Shown here in pieces: positions 11,195 to 19,906 of a stretch of 64,000 bases of DNA. The stretch covers positions 62,001 through 126,000 of the forward strand of contig CACZZO010000007.1 of the NCBI GenBank assembly GCA_902785755.1, given 5' to 3'. Each line of letters opens with the position of its first letter. Within the stretch, counting starts at the first letter, position 1. The translations under genes were made by a program, and so were the position numbers. The notes under the pieces were generated by a model, which saw nothing but the letters and a program-made list of their open reading frames with translations, was not told where the DNA came from and ran no database searches. The stretch is from an uncultured Bacteroidia bacterium. GTDB taxonomy: Bacteria; Bacteroidota; Bacteroidia; Bacteroidales; F082.

Positions 11195-13540
11195 TCAGAA
11201 CGAAAAGGTTAAACCCAAGGTCGGGAGGATGGGCAACTGACGGGCTGTTTGGCCGGAAACCAAATTCACATAAAACACGTTTTCGCGGTTGTAGATGTTG
11301 GTCACGCTGAGGTCAACCTCCAAATTGATGTTCTCTGTGAAGAAGAACTTGCGTTTCACATCAATGTCGAAGCGGTGATAGGTGGGCAAACGGCCCTCGT
11401 TCAGGTTGCCGTAAAGCACACCCAATTGGCCATTGGTGGTGGTGTAGTCGAAATTGATGCCGTCTTGGAAAGAATAATACTCATAGAAGCCCTGCACCTG
11501 TGTAAAGGGGAATCCGCTGCCGAAGTTCCAACGTCCGCTGAACTCCCATTCGCGTTTGGCACCCGCCGTGTAGGTCAAAATCAAATTGATGTTGTGGCGG
11601 CGGTCGAAGTGGGGCGCGTATTGTGTCAGCTCCACGCCGCTCTCAACTGCCTTCTCGTATTCTCTCGTCACGAAGCCTAAGGCATACACGGCCCATACAT
11701 ACCAGTGCTTGTCCTCATACTTCAGGGAAACGTCAAAGCCGTAGGCATCGCCTGTTTCCTTGGTGAAGTCCTTTTTCAGCAGGTCGGGAATGTCGGAGTT
11801 TTGCTGCGTGTCGGCGTAAATCTTATTGCGGTTGATGTTGGTCAACTGGTTGAAATCTTTCCAATAACCCTCCAAATTGACCGTCATGTTGTTGGTCAGG
11901 TCAAACTCGCCACCGAGGATGAAGTGGTTGGCTTTTTGCAGGTAGCTTGTAATGGGTTTGCCATTGTAGGTGTCGGGCAGGTTGTCAATGCCAGAGAGGA
12001 AACCGTAGAACAGGTTCACCACATCGCGGTCGCTGGTGGCGGCCACAAAATTCTGTGAGTACATGCCCGCTGCTGCTTTCAAGCGGAAACGGTCGGTGGC
12101 GTTGTACTTGACGGCAATACGCGGCTCGGGCGAAAGGTCGGGCAGCGAAGCGTACCACTGCAAGCGGAAGCTCGGCTCAAGTAAGAATTTGCCCAACACG
12201 GCCTTGTATTTGGCATATATGCCAATTTCGGTCGAGTTCAGTTTTGCACCGATTCTGTTGTGTCCATACACGCTATAGGTGACATAATCGGTGGTGTAGC
12301 CCAACATTTCGATACCGTATTTCAGGGTATTTTTGCCCATGAACTGGCTGAAGTCGAAGCCCATGTTGAAGCCGTTGATGTTGCTGTAGCGGTCGGGGTT
12401 GTCCGTCTCTTTCATCGTTGAAGTGTAGCTCGAATAGGCAATGTTACCTTCAATCATCACGGGAGCCTTGCCCGGAATGACGAGGAAGTTGGTGCCTGCT
12501 CCGAACGACTTCCATCCGAAGTTGGAGAGCGACATGTAGTTGTTCACTTGGTCGTTGAACGAAAAACCGAACAGATTGACCTTGCTGCCGTTGGGCGCAT
12601 TGAGCGACACTTTTCCGTAAATGTCTTGGAAGTTGAAAGGCAAGCCGTTTTCCGATGCGTAGGGATATATGGCCTTGCTCGTCTGCTCTAAATAGGAGTT
12701 CTTTGCTGAAATGATGAACGAAGCCGTGGCATCGTCTGGTTTTTTGGCTTTTTTCAGCGGGCCTTCAATCATCACCTTGGCACCGAAAGTGTTGCCGCCG
12801 ATTTTTCCCGAAATGCGTTTCTTGTTGCCGTCGCGGGTGGAGATGTCCATGATGGACGAAATGCGTCCGCTGTATTCGGCACCGAAGCCGCCAGTGTAAA
12901 CGTCGGCATTGCGTATGATGTCGGTATCGAACACTGAGAACAGGCCGATGGAATGGAAGGGATTGTAGACCACCATGCCGTCCAAAAGCACCTTGTTTTG
13001 TATGGGCGAGCCGCCACGGATGTAGAGCTGTCCGCCTTGGTCGCCGGTGAAGATGACGCCAGGCACAACTTGCAGGTATTGGGCAAAGTCGGCCTGACCG
13101 CCCACGCTCGGAATCTTGGTTATCGTCTTGGGTGTCACCGTAATGACAGAAGTCTTGGTTTCGGTGCGGGCTTCAATCTTGTCGGCGGTGATGGTCACCG
13201 TTTCCAACTGTTGGCTGGTTTCCTTCAGGTAATACTTGCGGCTGATGCTTTGGTTGTTCGCAAGCGTGAAAGTTTCCGAAATCGTGTCATAGCCCACGCT
13301 GGTTATCAATAAGGTGTACTTGCCGTCGGGAATCCGGTTGATGTTGAAATAACCGTTCTCGTTGGTCGATCCGCCGTAGTTGGTGCCTTTCAGGTAAACG
13401 TTGGTGAACATCATCGGCTCGCCATTGGATTCCTGATATACAAAGCCTTTGATGCTGTTGTCTTGGGCTTTTGCCGCAACAACAGCAACAAACAAGAATA
13501 AACTCGTGAAAATCAGTTTAGTAAAATGGAGATTCTTCAT
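11195..13540 (-). CDS. TonB-dependent outer-membrane receptor
   Basis: 781 residues. Signal peptide ends around AAKAQ. A carboxypeptidase-regulatory-like beta sandwich follows (about 27-115: IKGFVYQESNGEPMMFTNVYLKG... to ...YYLKETSQQLETVTI), then the plug domain with TPKTITKIPSVGGQADFAQYLQ, GVIFTGDQGGQLYIRGGSP and LLDGMVVYNPFH. The rest is a beta-barrel ending in GLTFSF with the C-terminal aromatic residue typical of outer-membrane barrels. No SusD partner and no visible neighbour names the substrate. There is only a near-consensus -7 box upstream. It could import a siderophore, vitamin or small glycan; the sequence does not decide. Confidence 0.93.
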   Translation of the reverse strand: MKNLHFTKLIFTSLFLFVAVVAAKAQDNSIKGFVYQESNGEPMMFTNVYLKGTNYGGSTNENGYFNINRIPDGKYTLLITSVGYDTISETFTLANNQSISRKYYLKETSQQLETVTITADKIEARTETKTSVITVTPKTITKIPSVGGQADFAQYLQVVPGVIFTGDQGGQLYIRGGSPIQNKVLLDGMVVYNPFHSIGLFSVFDTDIIRNADVYTGGFGAEYSGRISSIMDISTRDGNKKRISGKIGGNTFGAKVMIEGPLKKAKKPDDATASFIISAKNSYLEQTSKAIYPYASENGLPFNFQDIYGKVSLNAPNGSKVNLFGFSFNDQVNNYMSLSNFGWKSFGAGTNFLVIPGKAPVMIEGNIAYSSYTSTMKETDNPDRYSNINGFNMGFDFSQFMGKNTLKYGIEMLGYTTDYVTYSVYGHNRIGAKLNSTEIGIYAKYKAVLGKFLLEPSFRLQWYASLPDLSPEPRIAVKYNATDRFRLKAAAGMYSQNFVAATSDRDVVNLFYGFLSGIDNLPDTYNGKPITSYLQKANHFILGGEFDLTNNMTVNLEGYWKDFNQLTNINRNKIYADTQQNSDIPDLLKKDFTKETGDAYGFDVSLKYEDKHWYVWAVYALGFVTREYEKAVESGVELTQYAPHFDRRHNINLILTYTAGAKREWEFSGRWNFGSGFPFTQVQGFYEYYSFQDGINFDYTTTNGQLGVLYGNLNEGRLPTYHRFDIDVKRKFFFTENINLEVDLSVTNIYNRENVFYVNLVSGQTARQLPILPTLGLTFSF

Positions 13541-13675
13541 AGTGCAATCAATTCTGAAAATTTGTATTACTTTATAAGAAGGTGCAAAGTAAACAAATTA
13601 TCATGAAACAAAGCACAAAAATTTCAAAAAATTCTCTAAAACTCAAAAAAAGTCACTTCAAGAAGCCAAAAAGCC

Positions 13676-13975
13676 TTATGAGCATGGTTGATTCACTTGC
13701 ACTTCGGTCATGTTTTGGGAGAAAAACCAAAGTCGCGAATCGTTTTCAGCCTCATGGCGATACAAGAACACCCCAATAGTCAAAGCTGCAATCAAAAGCA
13801 AGGCTTTTATTCCGTCGCGAAGCGGCAGAATGGCAATGCCGATGAGAATGAGCAGCATGGGCCACAACCGCCAAGCCACACCCCAACTGAATTCAATGAC
13901 ATCAAGCGTAGCCAAAAGGGTCACCACCCCGACAAAGAGGAAGATGATGCCCAAAAACAAGTTCCTGCTTTTCAT
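13676..13975 (-). CDS. Small membrane protein (LiaI/LiaF-like transmembrane region)
   Basis: 99 residues from the ATG at 13975, which overlaps the PspC stop by 4 bp (ATGA). Three hydrophobic segments are visible: LFLGIIFLFVGVVTLLATLD, then LWPMLLILIGIAILPL and ALLLIAALTIGVFLY. The pattern 'G..LI..G...LL' followed by 'W...WP...I..G' is that of the LiaI-LiaF-like / DUF5668 membrane domain, which often sits next to PspC proteins in envelope-stress loci. A short hydrophilic C-terminus follows (HEAENDSRLWFF...). Function unknown. Confidence 0.75.
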   Translation of the reverse strand: MKSRNLFLGIIFLFVGVVTLLATLDVIEFSWGVAWRLWPMLLILIGIAILPLRDGIKALLLIAALTIGVFLYRHEAENDSRLWFFSQNMTEVQVNQPCS

Positions 13976-14391
13976 GGCTTTTTGCTTTTGAAGGGGATGA
14001 TGAGCAGCAGGCCAAGCACGATGAGCAGTATCGGCCAGGCCGTTTGCCAATTGATTTCTGGAATGTACTGATTGATAAGGCCTAATGCGCCAATGCCGAT
14101 GAGGATGAGTCCTGCGGTGAGGCTGCCTTTGTTCTTCTTTTGCTCGGCTGACGGTTCGGACATGACATAATTTCCGTTTTCGTCGAGCGTTGTCTCAATG
14201 GTCACTCCGTTGCCGGCGGGCAACACGATCCAAAGAATCACATAGAGCCAGAATCCCGCACCGAACCCCAGCAGTGCTAAAGCGAAAATCACCCTGACGA
14301 GGGCGACATCCATGTCGAAATAGTTGGCCAATCCTGCGCACACGCCGCCAATCACTTTGTTTTGCGCGTCTCTTTCAAGTTTTTTGTTCAT
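13972..14391 (-). CDS. PspC-domain envelope-stress membrane protein
   Basis: 139 residues from the ATG at 14391; the longer open frame lacks support. The PspC domain is at the N-terminus (KLERDAQNKVIGGVCAGLANYF, then DVALVRVIFALALLGFGAGFWLYVILWIVLP). A polar linker and a LiaF-like two-helix domain follow (SLTAGLILIGIGALGLINQYIP, then NWQTAWPILLIVLGLLLIIPF). PspC proteins sense or respond to membrane stress; the actual partner here is unknown. Overlaps the next gene by 4 bp, so the pair is probably translated together. Confidence 0.87.
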   Translation of the reverse strand: MNKKLERDAQNKVIGGVCAGLANYFDMDVALVRVIFALALLGFGAGFWLYVILWIVLPAGNGVTIETTLDENGNYVMSEPSAEQKKNKGSLTAGLILIGIGALGLINQYIPEINWQTAWPILLIVLGLLLIIPFKSKKP

Positions 14392-14514
14392 AGTTGTTTT
14401 GTTTAAATGGTTGATTCTCCGCTTCTTTATCAAATAGCGTGCAAAAGTCGTATTTTTTTGCGAAAAACATAGGCTTTTCTTTGGGTTGTAACCTTGCAAC
14501 TCTATGAATCGCAT

Positions 14515-14544
14515 GAGAAAGCCGCCCCGAAGAGCGGCTTTCTC
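14515..14544 (-). terminator. Hairpin after the T9SS cargo gene at 14592
   Basis: Eleven-bp perfect stem GAGAAAGCCGC (14515-14525) / GCGGCTTTCTC (14534-14544) with an 8-nt loop, 47 bp past the stop at 14592. No long T run follows, so it may act as a weak terminator or a 3' stabilising hairpin. Confidence 0.55.
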
Positions 14545-14591
14545 CAATGACCATGAAAAAACAAAACTATTGCTATAAAAACAAAAAACTT

Positions 14592-15323
14592 TTATTTCTT
14601 TACGATGAACTTTTCGGTGCTCACGGCCTGGCCGTTCACCTTCAAGTTGCAGAAATAGATGCCTTCGTTGAGGTCGGCCACCGAGAACGAAACCTGACCT
14701 TGAGCGACATTCAATTCTTCACGAAGCACTTCCTGACCCAGCAGGTTGTACACGGAAACAGAGGCGTTTTCGCTTCCCGAAAGTTCATAGTCGAAACGAA
14801 CCTCCGTTGAGGCGGGGTTGGGGTAGGCATGACCCAAGTTGTAGCGCACTTGCTCGTCGACACCGGCACCCGACTTGTGGAAAACGACAACGATAGAAAC
14901 TTTCTCTTCGGGATGACGCTCATCATAGGCGTAATACTTCACTTGCACCTTGCCAAAGATGGTTTCGTCAAACATGGCGTGGAATGAAAGTGCGCCTTCT
15001 TCGGTGACACTATTGGCAGCCACGGCAACAGGATTCGGGCTGACGATGATATCAGGGCTGAAGCACATGCCCCAGCAGAAATAGTTCATGCAGCCTTCAA
15101 TGTCATCCAAGACCTCTTTTTCAACCAAGATGTTCATGTCTTGGCCTGTAAGGTTCCTGAGCTGCATGTCCTGAATGAACTCACCCCATTCGGATTGGGT
15201 GTTGCATACGATGGATTCGCCTTCAGTATAGACGGTACCATTCAATTCAAACTGTAATGATTGCGCTGAAACCCAGCCTATTACAGTCAAAAACATCAGA
15301 GTAAAAATAGACTTTCTAATCAT
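14592..15323 (-). CDS. Secreted T9SS cargo protein (type A sorting domain)
   Basis: 243 residues. Signal peptide MIRKSIFTLMFLTVIGWVSA. The middle (about 22-160) is a single beta-rich domain with CNTQSEWGEF, a CMNYFCWGMCF cysteine cluster and SFHAMFDETIFGKVQVKYYAY; no named family recognised. The C-terminal 75 residues are a T9SS sorting domain: AYPNPASTEVRFDYELSG, then ASVSVYNLLGQEVL and LNEGIYFCNLKVNGQ, ending KFIVKK. In the family this domain directs export through the SprA translocon and anchoring to surface lipopolysaccharide. The upstream -7 box is imperfect (CACTTTTG). Monocistronic. Confidence 0.88.
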   Translation of the reverse strand: MIRKSIFTLMFLTVIGWVSAQSLQFELNGTVYTEGESIVCNTQSEWGEFIQDMQLRNLTGQDMNILVEKEVLDDIEGCMNYFCWGMCFSPDIIVSPNPVAVAANSVTEEGALSFHAMFDETIFGKVQVKYYAYDERHPEEKVSIVVVFHKSGAGVDEQVRYNLGHAYPNPASTEVRFDYELSGSENASVSVYNLLGQEVLREELNVAQGQVSFSVADLNEGIYFCNLKVNGQAVSTEKFIVKK

Positions 15324-15427
15324 AGATTACGTTTTTTAATTGTTAATGTGTCCTTATTTCAACTTGCAAAAGTGCGAAACTTTTCCCAATCTTGCAACAA
15401 AAATATTGCCATTTTTTGAAAAATGCC

Positions 15428-15435
15428 TACTTTTG
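15428..15435 (+). promoter_or_regulatory. -7 promoter box for the Omp28-birA operon
   Basis: TACTTTTG, 30 bp upstream of the ATG at 15466; a TTTG-like -33 element lies in the T run about 12-18 bp further upstream. Confidence 0.6.
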
Positions 15436-15465
15436 TGCTGAAAAACACATTAAAATCATTGCCAA

Positions 15466-17094
15466 ATGAAAAAAACTACTTTGATTGTGGCATCTTTACT
15501 GATGCTTTTTTCTCTGAAAGCCAATGCGCAAAACGAGCGCATGTTGCTTCTCGAAAGTTTCACCAACACTGGTTGCGGTCCTTGTGCGGCCTATAATCCT
15601 GCAATGGACGCTCTCATCGCAGCCAATCCTGACAAAGTGGCGGCCATCAAGTACCATGTGAACTGGCCTTCCGCTGCCGACCCGATGTATCTCCACAACA
15701 CCGCCGAAAACGGGGCAAGAACGAGCTACTATGGTGTCAATTCCGTTCCGCATGTGGTGATTGACGGCAACCGCTATTCGAGCAATCCTGCTCAATTGAA
15801 CCAAAACATTCTCAATCAGTTGCAAACTTTGGAGTCGCCAATGGAGATGCGCCTTTCGTATGAGGTGGACGAGGCCGAAAACACCATCACGGTTCATGTG
15901 ATGGGCCGCACTTCCACGGCAGTTGAGGGCAATTTCAAGCTCTATGTGGGTGTCATTGAGAGGGAAATCCACTTTAACTCTGCCCCAGGCCCAAACGGTG
16001 AGCGCGACTTCTACAGTGTGATGAAGAAACTCTTGCCCGGCTCGGGTGGACAAGCCCTTGGCAGTCTTAACAGCATTGACAGCTATTTCGCTTACACCTA
16101 CACTTGGGAATTGGCCAACATCTACGACATGAGCCAGTTGGATGCCATTGCTTGGGTGCAGAATTCGGTTTCTAAAGAGGTGGTGCAAGCCTGCAAGTCG
16201 AGCGAAAACATGGAGCCTTTCTATGCCAACGAAGCCATGCTGAGCGACATCAACAACATGAAGGGCACCAATTGCAGCGGCGAGGCCAAGCCTGAAGTCC
16301 TCCTGACCAACAACGGCAGCAACGCATTGACCTCCGTCGAGATGGAAGTGCTCGTCAACGAGAAACCTGTCAAGACGGTGGAATGGACGGGCAACTTGCC
16401 GACTTTTGGAAAGACGACTGTCGATTTGGGCGAGATTAGTTTCGACCTTGAAGACGAAAACACCTTGGAGGTGGCGATTGTGAGCATTAACGGCGGCCTC
16501 GACGAGGTCCCGACCAACGACATCGCTGATTACGATTTCAAGGCTGCACGCCAAAATGTGGCCAAAGAGATGAAACTCAGCATCCGCACCGATGCCAACC
16601 CACAGGAAACCACTTGGAAAGTGACCAATCTTTTGACGGGTGAGGTCGTCCTTGAAGGTGGTCCCTACGAGCAGGCCAACACCATGCACACCGAAATCCT
16701 CAACATCACAAGCGACGGCTGCTACGACTTCACCATTTACGATGCAGGCGGCAACGGACTTGTTGGAGGCGTGTATGGTTTGAAAGCTGGTGGCACAACG
16801 CTTTTCTCGGGCGGCACATTCGGCTTCAGCGAGAGCAACGAGTTCTCTTACGAGGTGACTGCCGATGTGGATGAAAACTTTGGCACGGGCACAAGCATCT
16901 ATCCCAACCCGACCACAGGTTTGATGAACATAGTTGGCGAGGGTGTGCAAAATGTCACCATTTATAACATGGCCGGGCAGCGCGTCTTTGAGGGCCAGTG
17001 CGATGGTTGGCTCCAAATCGACATGAAGCGTTTCGGCGCAGGTGTCTATGCCGTCCAAGTCGGTGAGGAGACACAAAGAATCGTGGTAAAATAA
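15466..17094 (+). CDS. Omp28-related thioredoxin-fold T9SS cargo protein
   Basis: 542 residues. Signal peptide MKKTTLIVASLLMLFSLKANA. Residues 22-110 form an Omp28/thioredoxin-like domain with the active-site-like motif FTNTGCGPCAAYNP (CGPC at about residues 37-40) and the cis-proline region VNSVPHVVIDGNRY. Beta-rich regions follow, including a repeated 'CYDFTIYDAGGNGL' style motif. The C-terminal 75 residues are a T9SS sorting domain (SIYPNPTTGLMNIVG, then VTIYNMAGQRVFEG and FGAGVYAVQVG, ending RIVVK). Likely surface-exposed; the CGPC pair would allow redox activity, which is inference. The stop codon shares its last A with the birA start. Confidence 0.9.
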   Translation: MKKTTLIVASLLMLFSLKANAQNERMLLLESFTNTGCGPCAAYNPAMDALIAANPDKVAAIKYHVNWPSAADPMYLHNTAENGARTSYYGVNSVPHVVIDGNRYSSNPAQLNQNILNQLQTLESPMEMRLSYEVDEAENTITVHVMGRTSTAVEGNFKLYVGVIEREIHFNSAPGPNGERDFYSVMKKLLPGSGGQALGSLNSIDSYFAYTYTWELANIYDMSQLDAIAWVQNSVSKEVVQACKSSENMEPFYANEAMLSDINNMKGTNCSGEAKPEVLLTNNGSNALTSVEMEVLVNEKPVKTVEWTGNLPTFGKTTVDLGEISFDLEDENTLEVAIVSINGGLDEVPTNDIADYDFKAARQNVAKEMKLSIRTDANPQETTWKVTNLLTGEVVLEGGPYEQANTMHTEILNITSDGCYDFTIYDAGGNGLVGGVYGLKAGGTTLFSGGTFGFSESNEFSYEVTADVDENFGTGTSIYPNPTTGLMNIVGEGVQNVTIYNMAGQRVFEGQCDGWLQIDMKRFGAGVYAVQVGEETQRIVVK

Positions 17095-17831
17095 TGCTCA
17101 AATACATTCATTTAGAGCAGATTGACTCCACCAACGCCTACCTGCAACGCCAACAATCGGAACACGGCATCCGCAATTGGGTGGTAAGTGCAGATGAGCA
17201 AACCGCAGGCAAGGGCATGGGGAGCAACGGATGGGAAAGTGAGGTTGGAAAGAACCTCACTTTCTCTTTGGCTTTGGACATGGGTTTTTTGCCCGCCGAG
17301 CGGCAGTTTTTGCTCTCCGAGGCCGTGCCCTTGGGTATCATTGAAGTTTTGGACACCCTTTTGCCCTCTGAAAAGTTGTCCATCAAATGGCCCAACGACA
17401 TCTATTTTGAAAACAGAAAACTCGCCGGAATCCTCATCAACAGCACCATCAAGGCCAACATGATGGATGTTTCCATCATTGGTATTGGGCTGAATGTCAA
17501 TCAAATGAAATTCCAAGACTGGCCAACGCACCCGATTTCGCTGAAAATGGTCACGGGAAAGGAATATGATTTGAAGCCTTTGTTGGAGCAAATCGCGGAG
17601 CGTATATTAATAAAGGTGCAGCAATTGAAGTCCTCCCCTACCTCCATTGAGAAAGATTACTTGAAACGGCTTTTCCGCTACCGCACTTGGGCGGATTATG
17701 AAGTCGAAGGGAAGGTTTTGCGGCTGTTTATGACAGGGATTGATTCATTTGGAAGACTGCAACTTTTGGACACGGAAAACAAGCCGTATTGTTTTGATAT
17801 TAAGGAAATTAGATTCATTATTTCCAACTAA
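17094..17831 (+). CDS. birA: Biotin--[acetyl-CoA-carboxylase] ligase (no DNA-binding domain)
   Basis: 245 residues. Ligates biotin via biotinyl-AMP to carrier lysines. Motifs: IDSTNAYLQ, then ADEQTAGKGMGSNGWES (family GRGR-type adenylate loop in the form AGKGM), IKWPNDIYFENRKLAGILI and IIGIGLNVNQ. There is no N-terminal helix-turn-helix, so this is a monofunctional class-I ligase that cannot act as the biotin repressor. TAATG overlap with the upstream T9SS cargo gene means they share a transcript although their functions look unrelated. A terminator follows. The carboxyltransferase at 31.0 kb is a biotin-family enzyme but lacks the acceptor lysine, so its substrate must be elsewhere. Confidence 0.95.
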   Translation: MLKYIHLEQIDSTNAYLQRQQSEHGIRNWVVSADEQTAGKGMGSNGWESEVGKNLTFSLALDMGFLPAERQFLLSEAVPLGIIEVLDTLLPSEKLSIKWPNDIYFENRKLAGILINSTIKANMMDVSIIGIGLNVNQMKFQDWPTHPISLKMVTGKEYDLKPLLEQIAERILIKVQQLKSSPTSIEKDYLKRLFRYRTWADYEVEGKVLRLFMTGIDSFGRLQLLDTENKPYCFDIKEIRFIISN

Positions 17832-17840
17832 AAGTCCAAA

Positions 17841-17873
17841 AAAAGTCCAAGAAATGTCCAACTTGGACTTTTT
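17841..17873. terminator. Bidirectional terminator between birA and pyrE
   Basis: Stem AAAAGTCCAAG (17841-17851) / CTTGGACTTTT (17862-17872) with a 10-nt loop. The motif AAGTCCAA or its complement occurs several times between 17831 and 17885, so alternative pairings exist. A/T tracts on both sides suit the converging birA and pyrE genes. Confidence 0.7.
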
Positions 17874-17909
17874 CTTGGACTTTTTCGGTCAAAACGCCTT
17901 CGAATCAGG

Positions 17910-18557
17910 TCAATTCCAGCGGTCGCTCCAAGCCTGCTGGTCTTTGCGCCATTCCTTCAGGGATTCCACATCCTCTTCGGTGATGTAGGCTTCCTCTACA
18001 GCCTTGTGAATCAAGGTTTCATAGTTCGACAAAGTGACCAACTGGCAGTTTTTCGCCTCAAAGTTTTGTTTGGCAAGCTCCATCTGGTAGGTGAAAATGG
18101 CCACCATACCCTTCACTTCGGCACCTGCTTCGCGCAAGGCATTAACGGCCAAGAGGCTCGACTTGCCCGTGGAGACCAAGTCCTCGACGACCACCACCGA
18201 CTGCCCCGCATTGATGACACCCTCAATCTGGTTCTGCATCCCGTGCGACTTTTTCTCGGAGCGCACATAAACGAAAGGCAACCCCAATTCCTGCGCCACC
18301 AATGCGCCTTGGGCGATGCCACCCGTGGCCACGCCTGCAATCACATCGGGCTTGCCATAGTATTGCACGATTTTCTCCACAAACAGCTGGCGGATATATG
18401 TCCTCACGGCGGGATAGGAAAGCGTCACGCGGTTGTCGCAATAAATGGGGCTTTTCAGTCCAGAAGCCCAAGTGAATGGGGCTTTCGGGCTGAGTTTCAC
18501 GGCCTTGATTTGCAGCAGGTGCAAGGCCAAAGTCAATGCTGAGTCATCGTATTTCAT
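17910..18557 (-). CDS. pyrE: Orotate phosphoribosyltransferase
   Basis: 215 residues, the usual length. Converts orotate and PRPP to orotidine 5'-phosphate in pyrimidine synthesis. Seen: ASGLKSPIYCDNRVTLSYP (substrate loop), GVATGGIAQGALVAQELGLP, YVRSEKKSHG (catalytic flexible loop with the Lys) and the PRPP-binding motif VVVVEDLVSTGKSS. The C-terminus ends SLKEWRKDQQAWSDRWN, a typical Bacteroidota tail. No other pyr genes nearby. Divergent from the NUDIX gene with only about 70 bp between the start codons. Confidence 0.96.
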   Translation of the reverse strand: MKYDDSALTLALHLLQIKAVKLSPKAPFTWASGLKSPIYCDNRVTLSYPAVRTYIRQLFVEKIVQYYGKPDVIAGVATGGIAQGALVAQELGLPFVYVRSEKKSHGMQNQIEGVINAGQSVVVVEDLVSTGKSSLLAVNALREAGAEVKGMVAIFTYQMELAKQNFEAKNCQLVTLSNYETLIHKAVEEAYITEEDVESLKEWRKDQQAWSDRWN

Positions 18558-18588
18558 AGTAATTTAACTTTGTCGAAACGAATTTGTG

Positions 18589-18596
18589 TATCTTTG
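18589..18596 (+). promoter_or_regulatory. -7 promoter box for the NUDIX gene
   Basis: TATCTTTG, 30 bp upstream of the ATG at 18627. Because it lies downstream of the alternative TTG at 18570, it rules that start out. Confidence 0.6.
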
Positions 18597-18626
18597 TCGC
18601 TTGAAAACAATCAAAATCGACTGCAA

Positions 18627-19253
18627 ATGTACAAGATTTTTCAAGAAAACAAAGCATTGGTTTTTCCAAAAATTGATGGCAACGCATTGAAATTCGATGC
18701 AATGCTCCCAGAATCTGACAGATACGAAATCGACATCCTCTGCGATTTTTTGCAAGAATGGCTTGCCGACAAGGAGCAAACCGACACTTTTGTCCACGAA
18801 GTGGGCGAAAATGCTGTGGTGGAAGCCTTGAAAACGACCTTCCGAATGGCACCTGCGGCGGGTGGAATCGTGGTCAAGGATGGGAAAATCGTCAGCATTG
18901 TGCGCAACGGGATTCCCGACCTGCCCAAAGGACATATTGAAAAAGGTGAATCACCCGAAAACGCTGCCTTGCGCGAAGTGACAGAGGAAACGGGAATAGG
19001 CAATTTACAGATTGTCAAAGCATTGCCGTCCTCTTGGCATTGCTATCAAGTTGGCGAAGAATGGCGACTGAAACGCACCTATTGGTACTTGATGGAAAGC
19101 GGAGAAGCCATCCAGCCCAAACCGCAAACCGAGGAAGGCATTACGGAGATAAAACTCATTGGAAATGAAGATATTGAGGCGTTTTTGAAAGGAACATTCC
19201 GCTCAATAAGCGAAATTCTTGGAAAAGATTTGCACCAAGTCGTTACAAAGTAA
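18627..19253 (+). CDS. NUDIX hydrolase
   Basis: 208 residues from the ATG at 18627 (the frame opens earlier, but with a TTG upstream of the promoter box). The NUDIX box is complete: GHIEKGESPENAALREVTEETGI around residues 99-121 fits Gx5Ex7REUxEExGU, including the metal-binding glutamates. The N-terminal 75 residues (YKIFQENKALVFPKID...) are an extension common in Bacteroidota homologues. NUDIX enzymes hydrolyse nucleoside diphosphates linked to another group; the substrate is not determined. Ends immediately before the coaD promoter box (stop 19251-19253, box from 19254). Confidence 0.92.
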   Translation: MYKIFQENKALVFPKIDGNALKFDAMLPESDRYEIDILCDFLQEWLADKEQTDTFVHEVGENAVVEALKTTFRMAPAAGGIVVKDGKIVSIVRNGIPDLPKGHIEKGESPENAALREVTEETGIGNLQIVKALPSSWHCYQVGEEWRLKRTYWYLMESGEAIQPKPQTEEGITEIKLIGNEDIEAFLKGTFRSISEILGKDLHQVVTK

Positions 19254-19261
19254 TACTTTTG
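19254..19261 (+). promoter_or_regulatory. -7 promoter box for coaD, directly behind the NUDIX stop
   Basis: TACTTTTG starting on the base after the NUDIX stop codon. A start site near 19265 would give coaD a leader of about 145 nt that contains the hairpin repeat 19289-19374. Confidence 0.55.
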
Positions 19262-19288
19262 CAGGCTGAATCGGATTGTTTCCTACTC

Positions 19289-19374
19289 CGCTTCGCGTCA
19301 CTGCGAGGCACGAAGCAGTCCAGAAAAAGACTAATTCCTGGATTGCTTCACTTCGTTCGCAATGACGCAAAGCG
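19289..19374. repeat. Dispersed long-hairpin repeat, copy 1, in the coaD leader
   Basis: Imperfect inverted repeat of about 85 bp. The left arm (about 19290-19324, containing GTCACTGCGAGGCACGAAGC) pairs with a right arm (about 19339-19368, containing GGATTGCTTC and CGCAATGACG) around a 14-nt spacer. The left arm, 35 bp long, is identical to the reverse complement of 38550-38584, so the same element exists in opposite orientation near hutU. Confidence 0.8.
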
Positions 19375-19409
19375 ACGACAAGACACACCTGTAGAAAATC
19401 GAATACACA

Positions 19410-19880
19410 ATGAAAAGAATAGCCGTTTTCCCCGGTTCCTTCGATCCCATCACATTGGGGCATCGCAGCATCGTTTTGAGGGCTTTGCCCATTTTCGACG
19501 AGATTTATGTCGCAGTCGGCATCAATATGGAAAAGCGTTCCACTTTTGATTTGCAAGACCGCATCGCGTGGTGCGAGGCCGTTTTCAAGGACTATCCGCA
19601 AGTGAAAGTGGAGAGCTACCAAGGCCTCACTGCCGACTTCTGCAAGAAAGTGGGCGCACGTACCATCATCCGTGGCCTACGTTGCGGCAGCGATTTTGAG
19701 TACGAAAACATGATCGGGCACGCCAACAAGCGCCTGCATCCCGAGTTGGAAACCATCTTCTTGCTCACTGAAAGTGAGTTGGTTGGCGTGTCGTCGAGCG
19801 TTGTCCGCGACATCTACAAGAACGGCGGCGACACTTCCAAGTTTTTGCCAATCGAAGTGAAGTTGCCCGAAAAGCAATAA
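19410..19880 (+). CDS. coaD: Phosphopantetheine adenylyltransferase
   Basis: 156 residues, standard length. Fourth step of CoA synthesis: 4'-phosphopantetheine + ATP to dephospho-CoA. Seen: N-terminal AVFPGSFDPITLGHRSIV with the TxGH nucleotidyltransferase motif, the substrate region INMEKRSTF, RTIIRGLRCGSDFEYEN, and the C-terminal SSSVVRDIYKNGGD (ISSTxVR-type motif). The last CoA-pathway gene, coaE, is at 47.1 kb. Followed after 26 bp by a thioredoxin-fold protein, probably in the same transcript. Confidence 0.97.
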   Translation: MKRIAVFPGSFDPITLGHRSIVLRALPIFDEIYVAVGINMEKRSTFDLQDRIAWCEAVFKDYPQVKVESYQGLTADFCKKVGARTIIRGLRCGSDFEYENMIGHANKRLHPELETIFLLTESELVGVSSSVVRDIYKNGGDTSKFLPIEVKLPEKQ

Positions 19881-19906
19881 ACACGACTTTTCCTCGTTTT
19901 CACAGC

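Noticed and set aside
15496..17076. 526-codon open frame antisense to the Omp28-like gene
   Set aside because: The sense strand encodes a full signal peptide, CGPC domain and T9SS tail; the antisense product has none.
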